A stretch of 64,000 bases of DNA from JAJFFW01 sp965263375 (GTDB lineage: Bacteria > Pseudomonadota > Alphaproteobacteria > Caulobacterales > Parvularculaceae). A program made the position numbers and the translations under genes. Every line of letters starts with the position of its first letter. Position 1 is the stretch's first letter. Under the pieces are notes generated by a model, which was not told the DNA's origin, made no database searches, and saw only the letters and a program-made list of their open reading frames with translations. The DNA lies in contig OZ253669.1 in assembly GCA_965263375.1 (NCBI GenBank), positions 620,001 to 684,000 of the forward strand. Reading direction: 5' to 3'. Below, in pieces: positions 1 through 9,025 of this stretch.

Positions 1-1
1 T

Positions 2-1195
2 ATTGCGGATATGGAAAAGGCTGGGGTAAAAGTTGACAAAGCGGTTTTGTCACGGCTTTCTGCTGATTTCAACCAGCGCATGGCGGCCCATGAAGCTGAA
101 GCCCATGAGCTTGCTGGCGAAGAGTTTAATATGGGTTCGCCCAAGCAGATTTCAGAAATTTTATTTGGCAAGCTTGGACTGCCGGGCGGAAAGAAAACCG
201 CTAAGGGGGCTTGGTCAACAAAGGCGGATGTGCTTGAGCACTTGGCGGCGGAAGGACACGAATTGCCGCGTGCGATTTTAAACTGGCGCGGATTATCAAA
301 GCTTAAAAGTACCTATACAGATGCATTGCCGGAGGCGATAAACCCAGAGACCGGCCGTATCCACACATCTTATTCTTTGGCTTCAACAACAACTGGTCGT
401 CTTGCGTCAACTGACCCGAACTTACAGAATATTCCAATCCGTACGGAGGATGGACGTAAAATCCGTACCGCTTTTATTCCAGACAAGGGCAATGTGTTGA
501 TATCGGCTGATTACAGTCAGATTGAGCTGCGCTTGCTTGCGCATATTGCTGACTTAAAGTCGATGAAACAAGCATTTGCTGATGGTGTTGATATTCACGC
601 GCTGACCGCATCAGAAATGTTTGGCGTTCCCGTCAAAGGCATGGACCCAATGGTGCGCCGCCGCGCCAAGGCGATTAACTTCGGCATTATCTATGGCATT
701 TCTGCATTCGGTCTTGCCAATCAGCTCGATATTTCTCGCACGGAAGCGAAAGAATATATCGATAGCTATTTTGAAAAATTTCCCGGCATTAAGCGCTATA
801 TGGATGATATTAAAGAAAAGGCCCGGGCGGACGGTTTTGTTGAAACGATCTTTGGGCGACGTACTTATGTTGGCGGCATTAAAGATAAAAACCCCGCAAT
901 GCGCGCCTATGCTGAGCGACAAGCTATTAATGCGCCAATCCAAGGGGCGGCGGCGGATGTAATCCGCCGTGCGATGGTGCGAATGCCTGGCGCTTTGGAT
1001 GATGCGGGATTAGCTGCGCAGATGCTTCTGCAAGTGCATGACGAATTGATTTTTGAGGCGCCCAAAAAAGACTCTCAAGCAACTTGTGATGTGGTCAGCG
1101 CCGTTATGGCGGATGCGCATAAACCGGCGGTTGAAATTTCAGTGCCGCTGGTGGTGGAAGCGCAAGCCGGGCGCAACTGGGATGAGGCGCATTAG
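2..1195 (+). CDS. polA: DNA polymerase I, C-terminal polymerase domain (5' end outside window)
   Basis: This is the polymerase (family A palm/fingers/thumb) half of DNA polymerase I, which fills gaps in repair and removes Okazaki primers together with its N-terminal nuclease domain. The frame is open from base 2, so the gene starts outside the window. Motif A (DYSQIELRLLAH), motif B (RRRAKAINFGIIYG) and motif C (LQVHDELIFE) are all present in order, so the catalytic core is intact. The visible 397 codons fit the last 40 percent of a normal 900-1000 residue enzyme. It ends at a TAG codon, and a methyltransferase gene follows on the same strand within about 35 bases. Identity is secure; only the upstream domains are unseen. 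Confidence 0.97.
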   Translation: MADMEKAGVKVDKAVLSRLSADFNQRMAAHEAEAHELAGEEFNMGSPKQISEILFGKLGLPGGKKTAKGAWSTKADVLEHLAAEGHELPRAILNWRGLSKLKSTYTDALPEAINPETGRIHTSYSLASTTTGRLASTDPNLQNIPIRTEDGRKIRTAFIPDKGNVLISADYSQIELRLLAHIADLKSMKQAFADGVDIHALTASEMFGVPVKGMDPMVRRRAKAINFGIIYGISAFGLANQLDISRTEAKEYIDSYFEKFPGIKRYMDDIKEKARADGFVETIFGRRTYVGGIKDKNPAMRAYAERQAINAPIQGAAADVIRRAMVRMPGALDDAGLAAQMLLQVHDELIFEAPKKDSQATCDVVSAVMADAHKPAVEISVPLVVEAQAGRNWDEAH

Positions 1196-1230
1196 GTTTA
1201 TTGCCACAAACGTTCTTTGCGAGATGGAAT

Positions 1231-2013
1231 ATGGATATCAAGCTCAAAGATCGCTGGAAGCTTGCGCGACAGGCCTTTTATTCGGCGACAAACTTTAACG
1301 GCAATAAGCCTGTGAAAATCGCCACGATTGGGGGGCTCTATCAATTAGAGACGGAAGGAAAACATATTTACGTTCCCTCCGCTCAACGATGGAAACTATA
1401 TCGTTGGGGCTGGGCCGCTCGCCTTGATCGTTTGCGCCAAGAATATGCTTTTGGTCGTGAACTTCCAATAAATGAAGGAAGTACGGTCATTGATATTGGC
1501 GCAAATGCGGGAGAATTTGCTTTCATCGCGGCGCAAGCGGGGGCCCGTTGTTTGTGTATTGAACCGGACCCCCTTGTGAATCTTTGCGCACGCTTGAATA
1601 CAACGTCTTTGGCAAAAATCCGCGTTTACGATGATCTGCTTTGGCGAGAAAACACTGAGATTGACTTTCACCTCGCCCCGCAAAGGGCCGATAGCTCAGT
1701 CTTTTCTGTTTCTGATCATGCGGTGAAAAAACAGGCAGTGACACTCGCTGACTTTATGGCGCGCGAGGGGATTGAACGGGCCGATTTTATCAAATGCGAT
1801 GCTGAAGGGGCCGAGCCAGAGGTATTAGAAGGGGCTGAAAAAGTCCATCACGCGATTGGCTTTTTTGCCGTTGATACGGGGGCGGAGCGAAATGGCGAGC
1901 GTACCCATGAAGCGAGTGAGAAAATCTTTAAAAGCTGGGGCTTTAAAGTAATGCACGAGAAAATCGGCACGCGTTGGATGACCTATGGGGTTAATCTGGA
2001 CTTTAAATATTAG
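1231..2013 (+). CDS. FkbM family SAM-dependent methyltransferase
   Basis: About 260 residues with a Rossmann-type methyltransferase core. The SAM-binding glycine motif reads DIGANAGEFAFIAA and is followed by an acidic strand end (CIEPDP), as in the FkbM family. The later FIKCDAEGAEPEVLEGA block is the second FkbM hallmark. Members O-methylate sugars, lipids or other small acceptors; the substrate cannot be read from sequence. I prefer the ATG at 1231 because the longer frame would need a TTG at 1201 only five bases after the polA stop. The gene probably shares a transcript with polA, but no functional link is evident. Confidence 0.85.
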   Translation: MDIKLKDRWKLARQAFYSATNFNGNKPVKIATIGGLYQLETEGKHIYVPSAQRWKLYRWGWAARLDRLRQEYAFGRELPINEGSTVIDIGANAGEFAFIAAQAGARCLCIEPDPLVNLCARLNTTSLAKIRVYDDLLWRENTEIDFHLAPQRADSSVFSVSDHAVKKQAVTLADFMAREGIERADFIKCDAEGAEPEVLEGAEKVHHAIGFFAVDTGAERNGERTHEASEKIFKSWGFKVMHEKIGTRWMTYGVNLDFKY

Positions 2014-2160
2014 ACACTTCTATCGTGGCGATGCGTTTTGCATCTGACGTAAGCGAACTTAACCCGCTAAGGGGCTGCGCTCAAAGTTTTATGCGTGAAA
2101 GAAATATGCTAAGCGCTTTAACAATTTCATTGGATCAAGATCGCCGTAAAGGGACAGCTT

Positions 2161-3072
2161 TTATCCCCACGGACCTTTACTCGGCGTGTTTCCAAAATCA
2201 TTTGCGTTGCTAACGCTTGATATCCCTGCGCCATTGGCCATTTCCATTAACCGATCAATGCGGTTTTGGGTGTTAGGATGGGTGGAGAACAATTGATCGC
2301 GCCCGCCGCCGGAAAGCGGGTTGATAATCATCAACTGGCCAGTTTCCGGGTGACGTTCAGCATATTCATTTGGGATGCGCGCGGCGCCATTGGAGATTTT
2401 TGCAAGGGCCGAGGCGAGCCAGTCAGGGCGTCCGCAGATCTCTGCGCCAACACGGTCTGCCTCATATTCCCGGCTACGGCTGATCGCCATTTGCACCAGC
2501 CCCGCCGCCATCGGCGCTAAGATCATAATCGCAAGGGCGCCAATAAGGCCGCCATTATTACGATTGCCCCCAAAGAACATGGCGAAATTTGCAAGGGTTG
2601 TAATCGCCCCAGCGATTGTCGCGGTAATCGTCATCGTCAACGTATCGCGGTTTTTAACATGGGCAAGCTCATGGGCCATAACGCCGGCGATTTCTTCTTC
2701 GCTCAGCATACGCAGCAAACCGGTTGTCGCCGCAACGGCGGCGTTTTCCGGGTTGCGGCCAGTGGCGAATGCATTTGGCTGATCAGAGTTGATGACGTAA
2801 ATTTTCGGTTGGGGCATGTCGGCGTTTTTCGCCAGCGCCTCGGTGATCTGCGCATAACGACGGATAGCGCCGGAACCGTGAGACTGATCGACTTGTTCGG
2901 CCTTATACATTTTCAGAACGATTTTGTCGGCGTTCCAATAGGTAAAGACGTTCATGCCCGCCGCGACGACAAGGGCGATGAGCATTCCGCTAGCGCCGCC
3001 GATCATCATGCCAATGCCGCCAAAAATGGCCGTTAAAACCGCAAGTAAAATGCCGGTTCGTAAAACATTCAT
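2161..3072 (-). CDS. htpX: Membrane zinc metalloprotease HtpX
   Basis: HtpX is an inner-membrane M48 protease that degrades misfolded membrane proteins alongside FtsH. The 303-residue product has two N-terminal membrane segments (about residues 5-50) and the zinc motif HELAH (MAHELAHVKNRD). A further hydrophobic pair follows, then the EYEADRVGAE segment that supplies the third zinc ligand. I chose the ATG at 3072 because an AAGGAG ribosome site lies about 9 bases upstream; the frame stays open a further 23 codons but has no better start. The C-terminal tail is rich in Gly, Asn and Ser. It diverges from the small DUF1674 gene at 3140. Family and role are well established. Confidence 0.96.
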   Translation of the reverse strand: MNVLRTGILLAVLTAIFGGIGMMIGGASGMLIALVVAAGMNVFTYWNADKIVLKMYKAEQVDQSHGSGAIRRYAQITEALAKNADMPQPKIYVINSDQPNAFATGRNPENAAVAATTGLLRMLSEEEIAGVMAHELAHVKNRDTLTMTITATIAGAITTLANFAMFFGGNRNNGGLIGALAIMILAPMAAGLVQMAISRSREYEADRVGAEICGRPDWLASALAKISNGAARIPNEYAERHPETGQLMIINPLSGGGRDQLFSTHPNTQNRIDRLMEMANGAGISSVSNANDFGNTPSKGPWG

Positions 3073-3139
3073 GATTGGCGAGCTCCTTTTGTTTTGTCGC
3101 GTCGGTCCATATATGTGTGATGGGAAAGAGAGCTTCAAC

Positions 3140-3340
3140 ATGAATAATGACGATAATTCACCTGATCACAAAAAAGCTGACCTGCCGCCAGCCGCCCAAA
3201 GGGCCTTAGCCGAAGCTGAGGCCCGGCGTGCAGAAGCCGCAGAGAGAGAAAAACGTCAGGCTGAAAAAGGCGGCCCGAAAGGCCCAGAACCTACCCGCTA
3301 CGGTGACTGGGAAAGAAAAGGACGTGCGGTTGATTTCTAG
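3140..3340 (+). CDS. DUF1674 / SDHAF4-like succinate dehydrogenase assembly factor
   Basis: A 66-residue, highly charged protein with an Ala/Glu/Arg-rich helix in the middle. It ends with the conserved tail KGPEPTRYGDWERKGRAVDF, the signature of DUF1674 (SDHAF4 in mitochondria). In eukaryotes this factor binds the flavoprotein subunit of succinate dehydrogenase and helps mature complex II. The bacterial role is assumed by homology. The start at 3140 was chosen because coding character begins there, although the frame continues upstream. The gene overlaps the untranslated leader of htpX on the other strand, so the two promoters are interleaved. Confidence 0.85.
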   Translation: MNNDDNSPDHKKADLPPAAQRALAEAEARRAEAAEREKRQAEKGGPKGPEPTRYGDWERKGRAVDF

Positions 3341-3406
3341 GCCGTAACGTCAGCAGATATTGTTTGTCCAAATTTTAGGGGCAAAAGGCGTTACAATTTT
3401 GTGGAC

Positions 3407-3883
3407 ATGACATCCAAATACGCTACCATTGGTTGTGTAATGGTATCTGTTCACGTAATCCCCCTTCTGGTGATGGCCGCCGTTGTTACTCCTCACACCT
3501 GTGCTTGGGGCGGCGCGCCATCATTTTTTTCCGGACCAGTTCTTGCGCAAGTTGAACGCGTAGTGGATGGGGACACAGTGCGCGTTAAAGCGCATATTTG
3601 GATCGACCAATCCGTTTCCGTATCCGTACGTGTTGCTGACATTGACGCGCCAGAGCTTTTTCGCCCGAAATGTCATGCTGAAAAAGAAAAGGCGCGGGCC
3701 GCGAAAGACTTTGCTGCAGATTTTATCAAACACGGCAATGTTCGCCTTTATAACGTCGAGCGCGGCAAATATGCTGGCCGTGTTGTCGCGCGTGTAGAAA
3801 ATGAGCAGGGGCAAGATTTAGCGACAGCCCTTGAAGGTGCGGGGCTAGCCCAAAGGCGCGCGCGTGGCAAATGGTGCGCTTGA
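3407..3883 (+). CDS. Secreted thermonuclease-family (SNase-like) protein
   Basis: About 158 residues. A hydrophobic N-terminus ending near the ALAQ-like VLAQ sequence looks like a signal peptide. It is followed by one staphylococcal-nuclease OB-fold. The motifs VVDGDTVRV, RVADIDAPEL and RGKYAGRVVA carry the expected Asp, Glu and Arg catalytic positions of the family. Such enzymes cleave DNA or RNA with calcium outside the cytoplasm. The start could also be GTG at 3401; I prefer the ATG at 3407. It stands alone between divergent and convergent neighbours. Confidence 0.85.
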   Translation: MTSKYATIGCVMVSVHVIPLLVMAAVVTPHTCAWGGAPSFFSGPVLAQVERVVDGDTVRVKAHIWIDQSVSVSVRVADIDAPELFRPKCHAEKEKARAAKDFAADFIKHGNVRLYNVERGKYAGRVVARVENEQGQDLATALEGAGLAQRRARGKWCA

Positions 3884-3911
3884 AAAAAGGATCGCTTTTT
3901 TGAAGTGGCTT

Positions 3912-5252
3912 CTAGCGGTAAAAGGTTGTCTCAGCGCCCGTAAAGCTCCAAGGTTCGGGCAGGTTCGCGCAGCGATCCGTGTCGCCTCTGACTTCGAGTG
4001 TTAAAAGATCAGAGCCGCTTGCGGTCGGTGATATTTGCATCAAAATAACACCAATAATCTTTGGGCCAACGAAGTTAGCGCGTAACCCCTCATAACAAAA
4101 AACCGAGCCATTTGCATTTACAAGAGCGAAGGGGGCGTTGACGCCAGGCGGTCGCGCTTCAGCCGCGCTGCTCGTGACGGTGATAAAGTCTTTTACGGCT
4201 TGTTCGCGTGCTTTGCTTTGCATAGGAGCAAGCGCAACAAGATCAGTCGTTAAGGAGCGGACACGCCCATGCAGGGCGAAAATTAAACGGCTTTGATCAA
4301 TGGTGTCAGGGGCAAGGGCGACCGCGCTAACTTTCGTGGTCGCCGCATTATGCGACGAATCTGTAAACCATGCGCCCTGCGCGGTGTTCGGCACATCGAT
4401 CAGCGCTGTGCGACAGGCGTTGTCCCCTTTTGCGCGCCTTATGCCGAATGCATCCCCAAGCTTTTTAGACCAGGCTTCTTTTAAATCAGCAGACAGATAA
4501 TCAAGCGGACAGCGCGCTTTGCTTTGATCGGTGGCGATCGCCTTTAAAAGAGAAGGCGGCGCGCGCATTACATCGGCTTGGGCGTATGCATTTTTGCGAT
4601 AGCGCTCAGGCCGCGCTAATGTCGTAGCTTGGGCCGCATGGTCATGAAGGCCGATGTCAAACCCATCGCTTACCCCAATTACAGCCCCTTCAGGCATTCT
4701 TACTTGTGTTTGGCGCGCCAAATGGTCAGGGCCGCCAATCTCGCTAAAGGCGGCAAGGCCGCCAGCGCTTTGCAGTAATTTTTCATCGATGGCGTCCAGC
4801 CGGTCGTAATAAATACTAATATCTTTGCAAAGAGCAAAATGCACCGTCCAGCTTTCTTGAGCGGCGCCTTTAGCGTCCTTAATAATGCGTCGCTCAATGG
4901 CTGTGACGTCGGCGCGGGCTGGGGCTAGGGCCTCGGTTTCTTGTCGCTCAAATATGGTGTCGCCCTGTCGCATATTGACCCGCATATAAGGGGCAGGCAG
5001 AACTTCTCCTGGCGCGGTGACGCCGCCAAGGGGGGATACGCTGAGGACTTTTTCAAAATCTGTGAAAGATGCTCTTAATGATGGTTTCCCGATGGCGCAG
5101 GGTTTTTCAGCCATCGCGATGGTGTTTGGTTTTAGGGAAGCGACCGCCGTCACTGCTTGCTGCCCAGATTCGGGGCGGGCAATTAATACAGCTAAAAAAG
5201 CAAAAGCCGTAAGCGCGGCGAGCAATCGCGTAAAATAATTTGAGCCGTCCAT
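3912..5252 (-). CDS. Secreted or membrane-anchored protein of unknown function, possible degenerate M23-like fold
   Basis: I do not recognise this 446-residue protein. It begins with one hydrophobic segment (about residues 8-26) that could be a signal anchor. A region around residues 75-165 (LPAPYMRVNM, then WTVHFALCKDISIYYDRLDAIDEKLL) resembles lipoyl/M23-like beta domains that have lost zinc ligands. That comparison is from memory and is weak. The C-terminal part is Cys-containing (about five Cys after the anchor) and beta-rich. It is transcribed towards the nuclease gene, with 28 bases between the stops. No operon partner is visible upstream. Confidence 0.5.
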   Translation of the reverse strand: MDGSNYFTRLLAALTAFAFLAVLIARPESGQQAVTAVASLKPNTIAMAEKPCAIGKPSLRASFTDFEKVLSVSPLGGVTAPGEVLPAPYMRVNMRQGDTIFERQETEALAPARADVTAIERRIIKDAKGAAQESWTVHFALCKDISIYYDRLDAIDEKLLQSAGGLAAFSEIGGPDHLARQTQVRMPEGAVIGVSDGFDIGLHDHAAQATTLARPERYRKNAYAQADVMRAPPSLLKAIATDQSKARCPLDYLSADLKEAWSKKLGDAFGIRRAKGDNACRTALIDVPNTAQGAWFTDSSHNAATTKVSAVALAPDTIDQSRLIFALHGRVRSLTTDLVALAPMQSKAREQAVKDFITVTSSAAEARPPGVNAPFALVNANGSVFCYEGLRANFVGPKIIGVILMQISPTASGSDLLTLEVRGDTDRCANLPEPWSFTGAETTFYR

Positions 5253-5295
5253 GACGCCGACCCTTACCCCATTAATACTGCACGGGCTTTAAGCC

Positions 5296-5442
5296 TCATG
5301 CCCCATTGTTAACAATAGCGCAGTTAACCATAGCGAATAAAACAACCAACATCGCCCAAGGCATAAAGGTCATTGGGCTTGATCTTACATTGCGGCGCCG
5401 CCCCTCAGAGTCAAGGCGGCGCTTATCAATCTTACGGCGCAA
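5296..5442 (-). CDS. Possible small membrane protein (48 residues, TTG start)
   Basis: A short open frame lies between the 446-residue gene and the YbjN-domain gene, all on the minus strand. It has a basic N-terminal half (RRKIDKRRLDSEGRRRN) and one hydrophobic segment (MPWAMLVVLFAMVNCAIV) near the C-terminus. There is no ATG before the hydrophobic part, so the start would have to be TTG at 5442, or the ATG in front of the membrane segment. The charge layout suits a tail-anchored micropeptide. Coding status is uncertain and conservation would be needed to support it. Confidence 0.25.
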   Translation of the reverse strand: MRRKIDKRRLDSEGRRRNVRSSPMTFMPWAMLVVLFAMVNCAIVNNGA

Positions 5443-5485
5443 ATACGGGTGTGTTGCCGATTGGCGTCGCTCGCAGTTAACCTTG

Positions 5486-6358
5486 TTATTTAACTGTCAC
5501 ATTCGTGATTTTGTTTTTCGATGCGCCTGGCGCTTTCAGAACGTCACTGATCAACTGCGGCGTTTGTTCAAACGCAGCGTTATGGTGATCCATCAATGTC
5601 TGCGGCGCACTTGTATTTGCAAATTGCGCAAGCCCTTGTTTATTTAAGAAGCGAGCGGACAAATCATCTGCATACCCATCAAGGCTGACTGTGCGGCCGC
5701 TGCTCGCAAGCTCGCGGCGGAACAGCTCCGCCAAGACGGCGAAATTTGAAATGCTTGATGCGATATTGCCCCGCGCAATGCCATAATCTGCAATATCATA
5801 GCGGCTGATATAAGCGGCTTGGCCATTGCTCATCATACCGGCGGAGGCAAACCAATATTTCTGATTAAAGGCGGAAACGGTTTGTTGGTTCGGCGCGCCG
5901 GTGAAATAAGCGATGGCGTTAAGGCCGATGCAATTGCTGACGCCATTATTGATGCAGGCGGAAGGAATGAAATTCACGCCAAGCTGGCCGCCGATATTCG
6001 CAGTGATGAAGGTTTGGCCCTGTTGGCTTGTCTCAGATTTCCAAGTGATCCCAAGTTCAGAAAGGATCGGCCCAAGTGAAGCAACGTCGAAATTGGCGAC
6101 GGCGCCGCGCGGGTTGGAAATTAAATTCTGTCCTGCGACTTTGACCAATGTTGCTTCACCCATATGGGGTGCCGCCGGCGCGAGCTCGTCGGCGGAGACT
6201 TTGACCGTCGGCGCCTGAATTGTATTAACGCCTTTTGCGCTTTCTTCAGCACTAGTTGCGCTTTCTTCAGCACTAGCGCCAGAAATCGCAGCTGAAGCGG
6301 AGACTGCAGCGGCTACAAAGAGCCTCATACCGCGTTGGCGTGATGTCGTGTTTGTCAT
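5486..6358 (-). CDS. Secreted YbjN domain-containing protein
   Basis: The 290-residue product starts with a signal peptide (hydrophobic Ala/Ser-rich segment to about residue 30). A short Glu/Ser/Ala linker follows, made by a 21-base tandem repeat. After it comes a YbjN-type domain (about residues 85-230): a two-strand segment around NAIAYFTG, then FNQKYWFASAG and a helix ending in LAELFRREL. YbjN domains have a type III secretion chaperone-like fold; the Pfam name calls them putative sensory regulators. Here an exported version is predicted. The C-terminal 60 residues are not recognised. The first ATG (6358) directly precedes the signal peptide and is the natural start. Confidence 0.65.
   Translation of the reverse strand: MTNTTSRQRGMRLFVAAAVSASAAISGASAEESATSAEESAKGVNTIQAPTVKVSADELAPAAPHMGEATLVKVAGQNLISNPRGAVANFDVASLGPILSELGITWKSETSQQGQTFITANIGGQLGVNFIPSACINNGVSNCIGLNAIAYFTGAPNQQTVSAFNQKYWFASAGMMSNGQAAYISRYDIADYGIARGNIASSISNFAVLAELFRRELASSGRTVSLDGYADDLSARFLNKQGLAQFANTSAPQTLMDHHNAAFEQTPQLISDVLKAPGASKNKITNVTVK
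6237..6278 (-). repeat. 21-bp tandem repeat inside the YbjN-domain gene
   Basis: Two adjacent 21-base units, identical except for their last two bases, encode a repeated Ser/Ala/Glu segment right after the signal peptide. The repeat keeps frame, so it lengthens the linker without disrupting the protein. Confidence 0.85.
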
Positions 6359-6536
6359 GTTGGACCCCTAAAAATACCCCAAAAGCGCAAGAATGAAGTG
6401 AAATGCTAACCGAAACGGCGCTGTGTGCAAGGTAAAAGACGCCCTTTCCACCGCGGGCTTAATGTAGCGGCTATTTTTTCAACTTTTGGGTGGATTTTTC
6501 GTGACAAACAGGGGCGCCCTCGTGTATCGCCCCGCG

Positions 6537-7964
6537 ATGGCTCAACAACCGTATTCTTCAAAACGCCCATCAAAAGGGCCTCGATCAAAAGGTCCCGAAT
6601 CCAGGGGCAAACCGCCCTTTGATAAATCTTCGTCCCGAAAAGGGCGGGATGAACCGCCTGCGCCGCCTCCAATCCCTGGGCTTGCTACACGGCAAGCGGC
6701 GTTGGATTTGTTAGGGCTTATCCGTAAGGGTTTTACCCTTGAAGACGCCCTTGATCGCGGGCGTTCCTTTAATGAGTTAATGGGCGCAGATCGCGGATTT
6801 GCGCGCGCGCTTGTGTCGGCGGTTCTGCGGCGGCAAGGCGCAATTGACGAGATTATCGGGCAATTTGTCGACCGCCCGCTCGGAAAAAAAGGATCAAAGG
6901 CGCAAGAAATATTGCGCCTTATGGCGGCGCAATTGCTGATTTTAAAAACGCCTGATCATGCTGCGGTTTCAACTGCTGTTGCGCTGGCTCAATCTTACCG
7001 GGAGGTTGCTGGTTACGCCTCCCTTGTCAATGCGGTCGGACGTAAGCTCACCAAAATAGAGGCGGGAAAAATTGAAGCCCTGCCAGCGCGTATTGATACG
7101 CCCGGGTGGATGTGGCGCTCTTGGGAAAAGGCTTATGGCCCCGTTGTTGCGCGCCGCATTGCGGCCGCCCATTACGATGAACCGCCCCTTGATTTGACGC
7201 CCCGTGAAAACGATGGCGCTGCGGCCCTTGCTACAGAGCTTAAGGGCGACGTGATTTTAGGCGCTAGCGTACGTTTAACGGATGCGCCGCCGGTTGAGGA
7301 AATCGCTGGGTTTAAAGAGGGGCGTTGGTGGGTGCAAAACGCCGCCGCAGCCCTGCCAGTACGATTGTTTGGTGATTTTAACGGCATGAAAGTCTATGAT
7401 CTTTGCGCCGCCCCCGGCGGTAAGACAATGCAGCTTGCCGCCCTAGGCGGGGACGTAACGGCCGTCGATATCAACGGGCCTCGCCTAAAGCGGGTGCAAG
7501 ACAATCTTGGCCGTGTCGGCCTAAAAGCCCAGACAGTCAAAGAAGATCTGAAAGAATGGAAGCCGGTTGGGAAGGCGGATTGCGTGTTGCTGGATGCGCC
7601 CTGTACGGCCACGGGCACGATACGCCGCCACCCAGATATTCTGCGTTTTAAAACGCAAGATGACCTTGAGGCGCTTGTTGCGGTGCAGGCTGCGCTCATC
7701 GATCAGGCCTTAGCGGCGATTAGGCCTGGCGGGGTCTTTGTTTATGTTACCTGTTCCCTGCAGGCTGAAGAATGCGGCGTGCAAATTGACAATGCCATCC
7801 GCCGCCATGGCGGGCTGGAAAGAAAACCGATTTTAGCAGATGAGATCGGCGGATTGGAAGAGGCCATCACCAAAGACGGTGATATGCGCGTCTTTCCTTT
7901 TATGTTGGGGGACAAAGGCGGGCTCGACGGGATTTTCGCCAGCCGTTTGGTTAAGCGCAATTAA
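6537..7964 (+). CDS. rsmB: 16S rRNA m5C methyltransferase, RsmB family
   Basis: The 475-residue product has an N-terminal NusB-like RNA-binding domain (about residues 50-180: LDLLGLIRKGFTLEDAL through VNAVGRKL). A SAM-dependent Nol1/Nop2/Fmu methyltransferase domain follows. The SAM motif is YDLCAAPGGKTMQLAA and the PC catalytic motif is LLDAPCTATGTIRRHPD. The second catalytic cysteine is in YVTCSLQAEE. RsmB methylates C967 of 16S rRNA in E. coli. The first 40 residues are Lys/Arg/Pro/Ser-rich and probably disordered. The start is uncertain: ATG at 6537 and an in-frame GTG at 6501 are both possible, and neither has a strong ribosome site. Confidence 0.93.
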   Translation: MAQQPYSSKRPSKGPRSKGPESRGKPPFDKSSSRKGRDEPPAPPPIPGLATRQAALDLLGLIRKGFTLEDALDRGRSFNELMGADRGFARALVSAVLRRQGAIDEIIGQFVDRPLGKKGSKAQEILRLMAAQLLILKTPDHAAVSTAVALAQSYREVAGYASLVNAVGRKLTKIEAGKIEALPARIDTPGWMWRSWEKAYGPVVARRIAAAHYDEPPLDLTPRENDGAAALATELKGDVILGASVRLTDAPPVEEIAGFKEGRWWVQNAAAALPVRLFGDFNGMKVYDLCAAPGGKTMQLAALGGDVTAVDINGPRLKRVQDNLGRVGLKAQTVKEDLKEWKPVGKADCVLLDAPCTATGTIRRHPDILRFKTQDDLEALVAVQAALIDQALAAIRPGGVFVYVTCSLQAEECGVQIDNAIRRHGGLERKPILADEIGGLEEAITKDGDMRVFPFMLGDKGGLDGIFASRLVKRN

Positions 7965-8132
7965 CGCCGTTTATAGGTAAATCCTATAGCAATTTGGGAT
8001 AAAAACGTCGCTAAAAGCCCCAACATGCCTTGAATAGCGGGGCGTTGACGTCAATATTATGGCCAAACCCTTGTTAAGGGCAAACTAGGTTTATACGGCA
8101 ATTTTAGCAGCAAATTGAGGTTTAACGCTTCT

Positions 8133-8861
8133 ATGAACGATTTTCGAAATAACCAGTATGGTTCCGTCTCACAAACAGGCGGCGTCGCAATTGACGAAGG
8201 CCTGCGCAGTTACATGCTTGGCGTGTACAACTATATGGCGCTTGCGGTTGCGGGCACAGGGCTCGTTTCGTTCTTAGTCGCCTCAAACCCTGCGCTTGTG
8301 ATGGCCATTGCGGGCGGCCCCGTTAAGTGGATCCTTTTTGCGGGCATTTTAGGGCTCGGTTGGTTTGCGCCTAAAGTCATTTTCTCAGGCTCTAAACCCA
8401 TGGCTCATGCAATGTTTTGGGGATATGCAGGCCTTTGGGGATTGATGATTGCGCCTATGCTTTTTGCTTTTGCTTCCGCTGGCGCGGCCGCTGAGGTTTA
8501 TAAAGCTTTCTTTATCACAGCGACCGTCTTTGGTTCGGTTAGCCTTTATGGTTACACCACGAAAAAAGACTTATCGGGTTGGGCCAGCTTTTTGTTTATG
8601 GCTTCCATCGGTCTTTTGATTGCGATTGTTGCAAATGCGATTTTCTTCAAAAGCGGCATGATGAGCCTAATCACATCAAGCGCGGTCGTCCTTATTTTCT
8701 CAGCTGTCACCGCTTACGAAACGCAGATGATCAAGTCTATGTATGAAGAAGGCGGTTCCATGAACGAGCGCGCATCGATTTTCGGCGCTTTTGCTCTCTA
8801 TGGCTCCTTCGTGACGCTGTTCATTCATATCCTCAACATTTTGGGCATTATGCGAGAATAG
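8133..8861 (+). CDS. Bax inhibitor-1 / YccA family membrane protein
   Basis: About 242 residues with seven predicted membrane segments (starting near LGVYNYMALAVAGTGLVSFLV) and the family C-terminal segment (SAVTAYETQMIKSMYEE, then ASIFGAFALYGSFVTLFIHIL). Members are calcium-leak channels in structural studies; in E. coli YccA binds and tempers FtsH. I use the ATG at 8133 because GAGG lies about 12 bases upstream. It is monocistronic and ends in a strong intrinsic terminator. Confidence 0.92.
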   Translation: MNDFRNNQYGSVSQTGGVAIDEGLRSYMLGVYNYMALAVAGTGLVSFLVASNPALVMAIAGGPVKWILFAGILGLGWFAPKVIFSGSKPMAHAMFWGYAGLWGLMIAPMLFAFASAGAAAEVYKAFFITATVFGSVSLYGYTTKKDLSGWASFLFMASIGLLIAIVANAIFFKSGMMSLITSSAVVLIFSAVTAYETQMIKSMYEEGGSMNERASIFGAFALYGSFVTLFIHILNILGIMRE

Positions 8862-8881
8862 CGCTCATTCACGAATAAGTT

Positions 8882-8909
8882 AAAACCCCGCCCCGATTGG
8901 CGGGGTTTT
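8882..8909 (+). terminator. Intrinsic terminator after the Bax inhibitor gene
   Basis: An 11-base-pair perfect stem (AAAACCCCGCC with GGCGGGGTTTT, loop CCGATT) begins about 20 bases after the stop codon and runs into a T-rich tract. The A-tract on the left arm would let it work weakly in the other direction too. Confidence 0.93.
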
Positions 8910-9025
8910 CTTTATGTCCAGGATCTATCAAGATGTGTCGAAAATATTTTAGTGATCAACGTGCTGTGATCGCTTGTTAAAAAGGTTCACTGGCGCTTAA
9001 TGGCCTGGTCTGTAGATTAAAGTTC

